The notes: generated from the letters alone by a model not told the origin. Positions 1 through 7,847 are shown, counted from the stretch's first letter. The stretch: DNA of 64,000 bases from Bacillus sp. 1780r2a1 (GCA_024134725.1 CP099863.1:1173501-1237500), one strand, 5' to 3'. Program-made: numbers and translations.

Positions 1-13
1 GGAGGATTACCAA

Positions 14-1270
14 ATGAGTGTAATTGAAAAGAAATCTCTAGAACAGCTTAGCGTATATAGCAAAGAATATTTTGAAAACCGCTATGCTTATTATGAATAC
101 TTAAGAAACGAAGCACCTGTATACTGGAATGAAGAGATGCAATCATGGTTTATTACAAGGTATGAAGATGTGTCTAAGAATTTACCAGGAGAAAAGTTTA
201 TTTCAACTCCAGTTATTCCAAATAAAATGAGCAATCTTGCTGAAGGTGAAGATAAACATTTTAAAGATATCATAGATATAATTCAAACATGGATGGTATA
301 TAACAATCGTCCTGTTCACACGCAGCTTCGTGGATATATGAATCGAGCATTTTTGGTGAATGAAATTGAACTTATTACACCAGAGATAAAGAAAATAGTT
401 TCTGAAATTATTGATAAAGTGGTAGAAAGCAAAATGAATTCTTTTGATTTTGTTGAAAAAATTGCGCACCCTATACCTGCAATGGTTCTGTGTAAAATGT
501 TAGGCATACCAGGAGAAGAAGTTGAAAGGTTTATTAAATGGTCTGATGACCTTGCTTTGTTTATGCAAGACTTTGTTGTTTCTCATGTTCCTAGTAAAGA
601 AATTAGTGAACAAGTTAGAGGAAGTGTAAGAGAAATTTATGCTTACCTCTCTGAAGCAATTGCAGAAAGAAGGAAAGAAAAAAAGAATGATTTGTTAAGT
701 CGACTAATTTCAGATACTCCTGGGGTAGATGGAGAATTAACTGATGAACAATTAATTGCTCAAACGATGCATTTAATATTTGGTGGTCATAAAATTCCTC
801 AATTTGTATTAAGTAATACCTTACATTTATTATTTGAAAATCCACATGTAATTGATGACATAAAGCAGGATAAATCACTGTTACCCAAAGTTTTAGATGA
901 AACAATGAGATTAGAAGGACCTATTCAATATATTATTAGGCATGCAGCTGAAGATATCGAGATACATGGTCAACAAATTAAGAAAAACGACTCTGTGTAT
1001 TTCTTTTTAGCATCCGCTGGTAGGGATGAAAGAGTATTTGAAAATCCAAATGTTATGGATACAACCAGAACAGGGTTTCGTCATGTGGCTTTCGGAGGAG
1101 GATACCATACTTGTATAGCAGCTGCTTTTGCTCGTGCGGAGATAGTTGAAATTCTCAAGGAAGTTGTAACCCGTTTTCCTAATATTGAAGCACTTTATGA
1201 TTTGAAAAAACCAACCTGGTCATCTAACCCTACTTTTACAGGGATTGCAAAAATGCCGGTAAGATATTAA
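14..1270 (+). CDS. Cytochrome P450 with atypical I-helix
   Basis: A 418-aa soluble bacterial-type P450 (about the usual class I length). The K-helix ExxR motif is E296-x-x-R299, and the heme loop is F360-G-G-G-Y-H-T-C367, with C367 the expected thiolate ligand. The I-helix, which normally reads AGxET/DT, here reads GGHKIPQ (257-263), so the acid-alcohol pair that delivers protons to bound oxygen is missing. The residue two after the Cys is Ala rather than Gly. GGAGG at bases 1-5 fits the ATG at 14, so the gene is complete. It is read together with a DLH-like protein and an MFS transporter downstream, in A/T-rich sequence unlike the rest of the window, which suggests a tailoring step in a specialised-metabolite cluster whose left part lies outside. 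The substrate cannot be told. The missing pair could mean peroxide-driven or non-canonical chemistry. Confidence 0.93.
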   Translation: MSVIEKKSLEQLSVYSKEYFENRYAYYEYLRNEAPVYWNEEMQSWFITRYEDVSKNLPGEKFISTPVIPNKMSNLAEGEDKHFKDIIDIIQTWMVYNNRPVHTQLRGYMNRAFLVNEIELITPEIKKIVSEIIDKVVESKMNSFDFVEKIAHPIPAMVLCKMLGIPGEEVERFIKWSDDLALFMQDFVVSHVPSKEISEQVRGSVREIYAYLSEAIAERRKEKKNDLLSRLISDTPGVDGELTDEQLIAQTMHLIFGGHKIPQFVLSNTLHLLFENPHVIDDIKQDKSLLPKVLDETMRLEGPIQYIIRHAAEDIEIHGQQIKKNDSVYFFLASAGRDERVFENPNVMDTTRTGFRHVAFGGGYHTCIAAAFARAEIVEILKEVVTRFPNIEALYDLKKPTWSSNPTFTGIAKMPVRY

Positions 1271-1306
1271 AGACACATTGTTTTTTATCGAGTTGATGGG
1301 ATATTT

Positions 1307-1354
1307 GCAAAATAAGAATAGAATATAATAATCTATTCTTATTTTGCTTGTTTT
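1307..1354 (+). terminator. Rho-independent terminator after the P450 gene
   Basis: A perfect 16-bp inverted repeat (arms 1307-1322 and 1332-1347) with a 9-nt loop, followed by TTGTTTT. It separates the P450 transcript from the next gene. Confidence 0.8.
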
Positions 1355-1423
1355 ATATGTAATGCATTCTCTCCTGGGAGCATTTGTTCTCCACTAATTT
1401 ACTATTTTAGAGGTGTATAAATA

Positions 1424-2032
1424 TTGGAAAGTGGACGGTGTAGAAGGGCAATTATAGTTGTTCATGAGATATATGGATTAAATGATCATATTAAAGGTGT
1501 TTGTAAAAGGTTAAAAAAATTAAATTATACTGTCATAAGTCCCAATTTACTTGGTGAAGAAATGCTTTATACTTACAGCGAAGAAGATAGGGCTTATCTG
1601 TACTTTGTTAATAAAATTGGATTTAATGAAGCTGCATATCAAATAAAAAAATTAGCGAGAGAGTTAAAAAGTGAATACACTGAGTTGTATATAGTGGGTT
1701 TTAGTGTAGGAGCAACTATAGCTTGGCTATGTAGTAATGAAGGAAATTTATTTACTGGTGTAATTGGATTTTATGGTTCAAGAATAAGAGATTATCTAAA
1801 TATTATGCCAGCATGTGATACCCTGCTTTTTTTTCCAAAAAAAGAAAAGTCATTCAACACTAATGATATGATCAAATGCTTAGAAGAGAAAACCAATGTT
1901 CATATTGTAAAAGTAAACAGTAATCATGGTTTTACAGATCAATCGAATTCGGAATATAGTCAAGAGGATTCTGAGTTGTGTTTTGAAATAATGGAAAATT
2001 TTATTTTAGCACAGAACTATACGAAGAACTAA
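1424..2032 (+). CDS. Dienelactone hydrolase-like alpha/beta hydrolase
   Basis: A 202-aa protein of the dienelactone hydrolase (DLH) type. The N-terminal VHEIYGLNDHI segment carries the family glutamate (E15), the nucleophile elbow is G92-F-S94-V-G, and N-H168-G-F supplies the histidine. Classical DLH uses Cys in the elbow; here it is Ser. The usual acid-containing G-x-x-D stretch is replaced by a lysine-rich FFPKKEK segment, so the triad acid is uncertain. The start is TTG at 1424, chosen because TAGAGGTG lies just upstream and no ATG does. It sits 27 bp before the MFS gene on the same strand and probably shares its mRNA. A role in hydrolysing an ester or lactone intermediate of the neighbouring pathway is inference. 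Confidence 0.8.
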   Translation: MESGRCRRAIIVVHEIYGLNDHIKGVCKRLKKLNYTVISPNLLGEEMLYTYSEEDRAYLYFVNKIGFNEAAYQIKKLARELKSEYTELYIVGFSVGATIAWLCSNEGNLFTGVIGFYGSRIRDYLNIMPACDTLLFFPKKEKSFNTNDMIKCLEEKTNVHIVKVNSNHGFTDQSNSEYSQEDSELCFEIMENFILAQNYTKN

Positions 2033-2059
2033 AATTAATTTTATAAATGGAGAAATACA

Positions 2060-3280
2060 ATGACTAGTCAAAGATGGATGTCGTTTCAGTTTTTTGGTTT
2101 TTTTCTTACGTTTGGAATATTTGTACCGTATTGGTCTTCCTGGCTAATTACAAGCAAAGGTTTTACTCCAGATGAAGCGGGGTTTATTATTGCACTTGGT
2201 TTAATTACAAGATCAATAACAACACTTTATATATTTCCCCTTGCTTGCAAGTACTTGACTTTGTCTCAAATAAATCGAATCGTACCATTAGTATCTGTGC
2301 TATTAGTTATCACTTTAATATTTGTAGACAACATAGTATGGGTAGCCCTAGTTACAATTTTATTAAGTTTAATCTATCCTATGCCTTTAGCTATGCATGA
2401 AGCTATGGCCTCTACGTTGATACGAGAAAGTGGCCTCCAGTATGGGAAAAGTAGATCTTATGGTTCTATAGGGTATATTATTGCACTGATATTAACGGGA
2501 ATAATAATTTCACTAACAGATGAAACCATTATTATTTATTTAATGATTGTCGGGTGTATGGTCTTTCTATTTCTTACATCATTTAGTACTCCAGAACCTT
2601 TAAAAGTAAAAGTTTCATCAACTAAGATATCCTCTCTAAGTTTATTTAAATCGAAGTCATTCTTGTTAGTGTTAACGATTTGTATAATCATTCAATCCGC
2701 TCATGCTGCGTATTACAGCTACGGGGTTCTGTTTTTAAAAGATATGGGAGTGACAGCAAATTATACAGGAGCTATATTAGTGCTTGCTGTGTTATCAGAG
2801 ATAGCTTTCTTTTATATTGCAGATAATTTGTTTAAAAACAAAAGTATTACTAGTATTTTAATATATTGCATTAATTTTTCTATTATAAGGTGGCTGATTA
2901 TAGCTAGTTTCAGTAATGTTTCTATTTTTATTTTTTCGCAAATTTTACACTCTATTACCTTCGGTCTAACTCAGTTTGCATTTGTAAAATATTTAGATGA
3001 ACATGTTGAAAATAAATATTTTCCGTTTGCACATGGTATATATGCAGCTTTTGCTTTAAGTTTGGGTAGTGGCATATTGACTTTAGGAAGTGGATATTTG
3101 TACTCTATTTCTCCATCTTTGACTTTTTTAGGTATGGCATTAATATGTGTTCCGTGTTTAATTTTATGTTATTTATTAAAAAAAGCACTTGATTTCAATG
3201 AGAATACGTATATAAACTTACAAACTAATAAATTAGAAGAGGTGAGCAAAGATGCTACTGACCAAAGAAAAACTATATAG
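2060..3280 (+). CDS. MFS transporter, HcaT/PPP-like
   Basis: A 406-aa integral membrane protein with about 12 hydrophobic segments. It resembles the phenylpropionate-permease (HcaT) branch of the major facilitator superfamily: a start such as QRWMSFQFFGFF..FGIFVPYWSSWL, the YGKSRSYGSIGYI motif near residue 135, QSAHAAYYSYG near residue 216, and a late SQILHSITFG. The family takes up or exports small organic acids or sugars; the substrate here is unknown. The RBS is weak (ATGGAGAAATACA), and the 3' end overlaps the next gene by 29 bp, which argues for translational coupling. Within the P450/DLH cluster it is the natural candidate for moving the substrate or product across the membrane. Confidence 0.88.
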   Translation: MTSQRWMSFQFFGFFLTFGIFVPYWSSWLITSKGFTPDEAGFIIALGLITRSITTLYIFPLACKYLTLSQINRIVPLVSVLLVITLIFVDNIVWVALVTILLSLIYPMPLAMHEAMASTLIRESGLQYGKSRSYGSIGYIIALILTGIIISLTDETIIIYLMIVGCMVFLFLTSFSTPEPLKVKVSSTKISSLSLFKSKSFLLVLTICIIIQSAHAAYYSYGVLFLKDMGVTANYTGAILVLAVLSEIAFFYIADNLFKNKSITSILIYCINFSIIRWLIIASFSNVSIFIFSQILHSITFGLTQFAFVKYLDEHVENKYFPFAHGIYAAFALSLGSGILTLGSGYLYSISPSLTFLGMALICVPCLILCYLLKKALDFNENTYINLQTNKLEEVSKDATDQRKTI

Positions 3281-3677
3281 CACTAAAAATAGCATGACAT
3301 GTGATGATATTATTCAAACTGATGTCTACCATTTTGAACAAGAAAAATTAATCAAAGTCAAATTTATCAGCTCAAATTCTTCAAGAAACCAAGGAATAGT
3401 TTTTGTTGCAAATAATGGGATATGTCTGGAAGGAAAATTAAAGCAAAAAACCATTATCATATGGGAGAACGAACACTCATCTGAATTTACTTTAAGTTGT
3501 TCACAGGGAGTATTAAATATATTTAATGTATGGGAAGAAGAGCGAATGTTAGGTTACCATCAGTCTCATTCGGGAATGAGACTGATGAAAGAAAAAGACT
3601 TGTATATTTATAGTTGTAATGATTTTTCTATAAATGGTGATTTCACTTCTATCGTATTTTCAGTTCAAATAATTTGA
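3252..3677 (+). CDS. Unknown protein in the P450/MFS cluster
   Basis: A 141-aa protein that I do not recognise. It looks soluble and beta-rich, with no signal peptide or membrane segment. The start codon lies inside the MFS gene (29-bp overlap) behind GAGGTGAGCAAAG, an ideal Shine-Dalgarno position, so it is almost certainly a translated member of the operon. The base composition matches its A/T-rich neighbours. A perfect 14-bp inverted repeat occurs inside the coding sequence (3558-3587). The small beta-rich build would suit a cupin-like or ligand-binding fold, but no metal-binding motif is visible and no function is claimed. Confidence 0.75.
   Translation: MLLTKEKLYSTKNSMTCDDIIQTDVYHFEQEKLIKVKFISSNSSRNQGIVFVANNGICLEGKLKQKTIIIWENEHSSEFTLSCSQGVLNIFNVWEEERMLGYHQSHSGMRLMKEKDLYIYSCNDFSINGDFTSIVFSVQII
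3558..3587 (+). other. Perfect hairpin inside a coding sequence
   Basis: CATCAGTCTCATTC and GAATGAGACTGATG form a 14-bp perfect inverted repeat with almost no loop, wholly within the unknown gene at 3252-3677. No T-tract follows, so it is not a simple terminator. It could be an mRNA stability or attenuation element, or a small insertion scar. Confidence 0.6.
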
Positions 3678-3767
3678 ATGAATGGTTCTTTGAACATTAT
3701 TAACTCATACAAGCTCTTAAATAACCGTTTTAATTTCTTAAAAGGCAACAAAATTGGAGGTAATGAC

Positions 3768-4178
3768 ATGGACAAGAGTGGAATGTTTGAAGATTTTAAT
3801 TTTAAGTTAGTGGTGATTGAAACGTTGTTAGATAAAGACCCTTCATTTCAAACAGAGTTAAACAGTTTGATAGATCAACATAGGAATGATTTTGAATGGT
3901 ATACAGGCGCAGAGCCCATTGCTCCAATTAAAACATTTTTAGAAGAACTTACGTTAGAAAAGAGTGATTTAGAAAAAGTGGATTGGCTTTGCTTTGATGG
4001 TGGGAACGAAATTTATCATATTCTCAAGCCAGATTGGGACGGAGAAGATGAGCTATTTGACGTAAAGTCAGTTGAAGGATTTCAGCACTTAAAAAACCTC
4101 ACAAAAGTAGATTATATTTCTCTTTGTGAACTAGAGGTGTTAGAGCCGTTAAAAGAAGCTGGAATTGAGGTTGAATAA
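3768..4178 (+). CDS. DUF6892-like small acidic protein
   Basis: 136 aa from the ATG at 3768, which has GGAGG seven bases upstream; a longer reading frame back to 3678 has no ribosome site. The protein is acidic and cytosolic. Recognisable stretches are the start MFEDFNFKLVVIETLL, the central GGNEIYHIL..WDGEDELFDVKS block, and a leucine-patterned C-terminus (FQHLKNLTKVDY). From memory this pattern matches DUF6892, whose biochemical role is unknown; related proteins often occur next to other small accessory or immunity-type genes. The next gene follows after about 20 bp on the same strand. The family assignment is moderate and no function is claimed. Confidence 0.6.
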   Translation: MDKSGMFEDFNFKLVVIETLLDKDPSFQTELNSLIDQHRNDFEWYTGAEPIAPIKTFLEELTLEKSDLEKVDWLCFDGGNEIYHILKPDWDGEDELFDVKSVEGFQHLKNLTKVDYISLCELEVLEPLKEAGIEVE

Positions 4179-4198
4179 AATAATAGCATGTGAATAAT

Positions 4199-4762
4199 AT
4201 GGGATTCTTTCAGCGTTTGTTTAGAAAAGTAGAAGAAGTCAATAAAGGAGAAGCAGCTGTTGCAGAGCTTGAAGCAGAGATGTATGTAGAGTCATCAGAG
4301 GAAGAAGCGATGAATTATTGGCTGGAAATGGCTCAGAAAATTATTGTGAATTCGGTAAAGGTGACTGGTAATTCAGTCGATCGAGCTTTTATTCTTATTG
4401 ATATGGGAAAGAATCCTTCATTTGATGTGTTTTATCAGCAAGACGGTAAGCTTGTGATGTGGAACGAGCTTGAAGATGCTGAAGTGAAAGAAAAAATAGC
4501 CAACCAGTTATTGCCGCAAGCGGCTAGCGTTGCGTCTGCGGTGAACGGAAATTTTGAACAGACAGGTCTTCCGGCAATTGCTTATGCTCAGCTGCAGTTT
4601 GAATGGGCAACGAAAGCTTGGTTTTCTCATACAATTCGAGAAGATGAGGAAAGGACTAAGATAGAAAAAGACGAAATGCTACATAAATGGTTTGAGTTTT
4701 TAAGTAAAGAAATTCAAACGGCGGCTATAGATAGTGATGCAAAGCTTCCATGGTATCCATAA
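4199..4762 (+). CDS. Hypothetical cytosolic protein
   Basis: 187 aa from ATG 4199 (MGFFQRLFRK); a GTG three codons earlier (4190) is an alternative start, and neither has a clear Shine-Dalgarno. The protein is acidic, has no signal or membrane segment, and alternates helical stretches (a glutamate-rich N-terminus) with a central beta-like region (VDRAFILIDMG..FDVFYQQDGKLVMW). It lies directly after the DUF6892-like gene and ends in a terminator, so the two form a pair. The sequence reminds me of polymorphic-toxin immunity or bacterial SMI1-type accessory proteins only in general character. No family is recognised. Confidence 0.65.
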   Translation: MGFFQRLFRKVEEVNKGEAAVAELEAEMYVESSEEEAMNYWLEMAQKIIVNSVKVTGNSVDRAFILIDMGKNPSFDVFYQQDGKLVMWNELEDAEVKEKIANQLLPQAASVASAVNGNFEQTGLPAIAYAQLQFEWATKAWFSHTIREDEERTKIEKDEMLHKWFEFLSKEIQTAAIDSDAKLPWYP

Positions 4763-4775
4763 GGTAGATAGAAAG

Positions 4776-4810
4776 AGCGTATTCATTGTTGTAGATGAAT
4801 ATGCTTTTTT
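4776..4810 (+). terminator. Rho-independent terminator
   Basis: AGCGTATTCAT and ATGAATATGCT arms with an 8-nt loop, followed by six T residues. It ends the two-gene unit upstream. Confidence 0.75.
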
Positions 4811-4976
4811 GTGAAATTAAAATTATGACAGGTAAGCAAAATAACTGGATTCTCGCTAGGCGTGAGGACAATCGATTCAATTTAGAGGGAATAGCAAGAG
4901 CGGTTATTGACTATAATTATTCGGCAGAAAGGTAATTGTTAAGTGGGATAATATTTTTATTATATAAACTTTTACT

Positions 4977-5005
4977 TTGATATACTATTTAGAATGTAGT
5001 AAAAT
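4977..5005 (+). promoter_or_regulatory. Sigma-A promoter for the TerC-family gene
   Basis: TTGATA (4977-4982) and TAAAAT (5000-5005) are separated by exactly 17 bp. Transcription would start near 5012, giving a leader of about 195 nt before the ATG at 5209. Confidence 0.7.
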
Positions 5006-5021
5006 TATTCTATTAACAAAG

Positions 5022-5105
5022 TCAAGCGTGCTTCAAAGCACATTGAGTGATCGACGTTTGGTTTTTGAGGTTTCGAACGCTTAGGCTCGGAGCCTTTTTG
5101 TTTTT
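5022..5105 (+). promoter_or_regulatory. Structured leader with internal terminator-like hairpin
   Basis: Three consecutive stems are visible: TCAA..GTGCT/AGCAC..TTGA (5022-5046), CGTTTG/CGAACG (5055-5060 with 5074-5079, one G-U pair), and AGGCT/AGCCT (5083-5095) followed by TTTTTGTTTTT. The last is a plausible transcription terminator inside the leader, which suggests attenuation. TerC-family Mn exporters are often under the yybP-ykoY Mn riboswitch, but its GGGGAGUA-type signature is not seen here. The ligand or regulator is unknown. Confidence 0.5.
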
Positions 5106-5208
5106 GAACGAATCTATAGGATTTATTTCGTTCACTAATAGCTTCTTGGTTTACACATTACAGCTTACAGAGAGCGTTCCTGTAAGTAAAAAGGAGAAGA
5201 CGATAAGC

Positions 5209-5931
5209 ATGGAAAATGAGCTTTTCACTTTAGGCGTCGCGATTTCATCAACAGCTATTATTGCGTTATTAAAAATCATTCTTATTGACATTATCTTATC
5301 TGGAGATAATGCAGTCGTAATTGCGATGGCTACACGGAATTTACCAAAAGAGCTGCAAAACAAAGCGATTTTTTGGGGAACGTTTGGAGCGGTCGTTCTA
5401 CGCATCGGGTTTGCGGCAGTTATCGTATACCTACTGAAAATTCCATTTGTGACAATCATCGGCGGCGTGTTGCTTCTGTGGATTGCGTACAAAGTACTGG
5501 TGGAAGAAGAAGATAGTTCAAATATTAAGTCTTATAACGGCTTAGGAAAAGCGATTCAAACAATTATTATCGCAGACGCAGTGATGAGTCTTGATAACGT
5601 AGTAGCGGTTGCTGGGGCTGCAAATGGTCATATTGGAATGGTTGCTCTTGGCGTATTGATTAGTATTCCAATTATGATTTTTGGTTCAAAAGCAATCGTG
5701 AAAGCAATGGACAAGTATCCGTGGATTGCATACGTTGGAGCTGGAATTTTAGCTTGGACGGCAGCTGAAATGATTTTAAAAGACAAAAGCGTTGGCGAGC
5801 TGCTTCACATTCATCACGGGATTGCGACCTATCTGATTCAAGCAGTCGTAGTTGTTCTCATTTTGTTTGCTGGGTACAGCAAGAACAAAAGAATTAAAGA
5901 GAAAAACGATAGGGTTAAACAATCAGCATAA
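5209..5931 (+). CDS. TerC-family membrane protein (YjbE-type)
   Basis: 240 aa from the ATG at 5209 (AAAGGAG at 5190-5196). The open frame runs on upstream to 5047, but that part is leader sequence. Seven or so membrane helices carry the two signature acidic motifs of the TerC family: ILSGDNAVVIAMA near residue 30 and DAVMSLDNVVAVAGA near residue 130. In Bacillus, TerC-family members (YceF, YkoY, YjbE) are linked to manganese export, including supply of metal to secreted proteins. A Mn role here is inferred from family. The gene is monocistronic, with its own promoter, a structured leader and a terminator directly after the stop. Confidence 0.88.
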   Translation: MENELFTLGVAISSTAIIALLKIILIDIILSGDNAVVIAMATRNLPKELQNKAIFWGTFGAVVLRIGFAAVIVYLLKIPFVTIIGGVLLLWIAYKVLVEEEDSSNIKSYNGLGKAIQTIIIADAVMSLDNVVAVAGAANGHIGMVALGVLISIPIMIFGSKAIVKAMDKYPWIAYVGAGILAWTAAEMILKDKSVGELLHIHHGIATYLIQAVVVVLILFAGYSKNKRIKEKNDRVKQSA

Positions 5932-5938
5932 TACGCAA

Positions 5939-5970
5939 AAGGGAGCGAGTGGTATTCGCTCTCTTTTTTT
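5939..5970 (+). terminator. Terminator after the TerC-family gene
   Basis: GGGAGCGA pairs with TCGCTCTC across an 8-nt loop and is followed by seven T residues, eight bases after the stop codon. Confidence 0.8.
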
Positions 5971-6131
5971 AGTATCTGTATCTTTGATAGAATGTAGTAC
6001 ATGGATCAGGAGAGAAGCATCATACGTGAAGATGTAGGAGAAAGCAGAAAGTAGAAAATAATGGTCATAAACTCTTTCATATTGCGAAGTGCTGCGATTC
6101 TTTGTAAAGTTGTACTATAGGAGTGATGAAC

Positions 6132-6317
6132 ATGAGTGAACGATGGCTTTCAAAGCAGTTTATTCCCATCTATTTTACTGCGACAGTGCTTGTGTTTGTA
6201 TTGTTCAAAGTATTAGGTTCTACGTGGCTGCAATCCTTCGTGATCAGCTTGCCATTTTTAATTGCAGGGATGGCTGCGGTTGGTGAAAACCGCGATCGTC
6301 GTAAAAACAGCAAATAG
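6132..6317 (+). CDS. Small two-helix membrane protein
   Basis: 61 aa (MSERWLSKQF...), started at ATG 6132 because AGGAG lies eight bases upstream; earlier in-frame GTG/ATG codons are too close to that site. Two hydrophobic segments span roughly residues 10-29 and 33-50, and the tail is basic (NRDRRKNSK). I do not recognise a family. It is followed by a strong inverted repeat. Confidence 0.65.
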   Translation: MSERWLSKQFIPIYFTATVLVFVLFKVLGSTWLQSFVISLPFLIAGMAAVGENRDRRKNSK

Positions 6318-6330
6318 ATTGCTAGAGCGA

Positions 6331-6367
6331 GAAGCTACGCTGTTCGGTATTTAACCAGCGTAGCTTC
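6331..6367. terminator. 12-bp perfect inverted repeat between genes
   Basis: GAAGCTACGCTG (6331-6342) and CAGCGTAGCTTC (6356-6367) pair perfectly across a 13-nt loop. No clear T-tract follows on the plus strand. It is probably a transcript-end hairpin for the small membrane protein gene. Confidence 0.55.
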
Positions 6368-6399
6368 TACGTATATAAAAGAGTATGAGGTGAAGCGAT

Positions 6400-7743
6400 G
6401 TGTATGATGTTGTCATTATTGGAGCAGGCGTAAGCGGGGTGTTTTTAGCGTATACGCTGGCAAGACAAAGCCAAAACGTACTGCTTATTGATAAGGGAAA
6501 ACAGCTCCATAAAAGGTCATGTCCTCTTGATGAAGGGAAGCTTTGCAGTTGTGACGTGTGCGGAAAATATTACGGTTTTGCAGGACTCGGAAAGTCAGAA
6601 GGGAAGTTTAACTACACCAATGATTTTGGCGGAGATTTAGAGCAAAAAGTAGGTCCAGAAGAAGCGCTTCGTCTCATGAAAGAAGTAGACAATGTGCTTT
6701 GTTCGTTCGGAGGGGATGAAGTAGAGCTGTATTCCACAGTGAATCCAGCACTTGTAAAGAATGCAAAAGTACATGGTCTCCAGCTTCTTTCAACGGAAGT
6801 TCGACACTTAGGAACAGCTCGTTCGACTGCTATTTTCCAGCGCATATACGACGTATTGAAGTCACGAATTGACATATGGTTTGAAGTAGACGTCCAGCGC
6901 ATTGAGAAACAAGAAAATGAGTTTAAAATTGTTTCAAATAAAGGGGATGTACAAGCACGTCGCGTCGTGGTCGCAACAGGTAGATCAGGGAACGACTGGG
7001 CTGAAGAACAATTCTCAGCTCTCGGTGTGAAGAAAGGATTAACTCGCTTAGATTTAGGAATACGTGTTGAAATGCATGGTCGCCAGCTCAATCGTTTGTT
7101 AGAGCATACGTTTGAAACAAAGCTTGCATCCCAACATGAAGGCGTCATTTCTTATACATATTGTATGAATCCAAAGGGCCGCATTATTAGAAAATATCAA
7201 GAGGGGTTGGTCATGCCAGATGGTCAAAATTACCGAGAAAAAGGAAGCGGTACGGCAAATTTAAACTTCACTCTTTTTACACCTGCTTATTTTAATACGC
7301 TACAAGAAGCGAATACCTATGCGCAAAATGTGATTGGTGAACTAAACGCCGGAGGAGATCAGATTGTCGTTCAGCGCTTGTCCGACTTGCGACGTCAAAA
7401 AGCAACGTCCAAGGAAGACATGAGCGGTAATCGAATTCAGCCAACGCTTAGCGCTACCGCGGGGAACTTATTGAACTATGTTCCAACTAATTATATTTCT
7501 GCATTAGAAGCCTTTTTAAGAAAGCTCGAAGGATTGCTTGGAGAAAGCATTCACGAAGATACGCTTCTTTATGGAATGGACGGGAAGTTTTATTCGCCGG
7601 TTGTGGAAACGGATGAATACTTCGAAACCAATGTGAAAGGGCTATACGTTATTGGAGATAGTTCTGGCGTTACGCATTCGCTTTCTCAAGCAGCGGCGAG
7701 CGGGATGTATGTAGGTGAAGTGTTCAATGAAAAGATTTTGTAA
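6400..7743 (+). CDS. FAD-dependent dehydrogenase (COG2509-type)
   Basis: 447 aa starting at GTG 6400 behind GAGGTGA. The N-terminus is a Rossmann FAD site (VVIIGAGVSGVFLAY with a following LLIDKG). A Cys-rich insert, CSCDVCGKYYGFAGLG, follows near residues 48-63, and a second nucleotide-binding region (VVVATGRSGND) lies near residue 190. The C-terminal GLYVIGDSSGVTHSLSQAAASG is the classic FAD-closing motif. This arrangement matches the uncharacterised flavoproteins of COG2509. The four-Cys N-terminal patch might bind a metal or act in redox; that is inference. The gene is monocistronic. Confidence 0.85.
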   Translation: MYDVVIIGAGVSGVFLAYTLARQSQNVLLIDKGKQLHKRSCPLDEGKLCSCDVCGKYYGFAGLGKSEGKFNYTNDFGGDLEQKVGPEEALRLMKEVDNVLCSFGGDEVELYSTVNPALVKNAKVHGLQLLSTEVRHLGTARSTAIFQRIYDVLKSRIDIWFEVDVQRIEKQENEFKIVSNKGDVQARRVVVATGRSGNDWAEEQFSALGVKKGLTRLDLGIRVEMHGRQLNRLLEHTFETKLASQHEGVISYTYCMNPKGRIIRKYQEGLVMPDGQNYREKGSGTANLNFTLFTPAYFNTLQEANTYAQNVIGELNAGGDQIVVQRLSDLRRQKATSKEDMSGNRIQPTLSATAGNLLNYVPTNYISALEAFLRKLEGLLGESIHEDTLLYGMDGKFYSPVVETDEYFETNVKGLYVIGDSSGVTHSLSQAAASGMYVGEVFNEKIL

Positions 7744-7800
7744 TGGTTTATTAAGAAGCTAGTATTCTAGTACGGTAAATCTGATATTTGACTATCATAA

Positions 7801-7830
7801 ACAAACGCTCAAAATGCTTTGAGCGTTTGT
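7801..7830. terminator. 13-bp perfect hairpin, probable transcript end
   Basis: ACAAACGCTCAAA and TTTGAGCGTTTGT pair perfectly around a 4-nt loop between converging genes. There is no long T-run on either side, so termination strength is uncertain. Confidence 0.55.
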
Positions 7831-7847
7831 AGGAAAGAAGTATACCG

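Noticed and set aside
4825-4935. 36-codon open frame starting ATG ACA GGT
   Set aside because: No ribosome site, odd composition, and it lies between a terminator and the TerC-family promoter. It may be a gene fragment, but nothing supports translation.
5020-5110. yybP-ykoY Mn riboswitch upstream of the TerC-family gene
   Set aside because: The characteristic GGGGAGUA-type loop and its partner are absent; only unassigned stems and a terminator-like hairpin can be supported.
5047-5208. 54-residue N-terminal extension of the TerC-family protein
   Set aside because: The region holds the leader hairpins; ATG 5209 has a clear Shine-Dalgarno and gives the normal family length.
6612-7148. 178-codon minus-strand frame inside the FAD oxidoreductase gene
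   Set aside because: It is antisense to a well-supported gene, Ser/Thr/Cys-rich, and shows no protein-family features.
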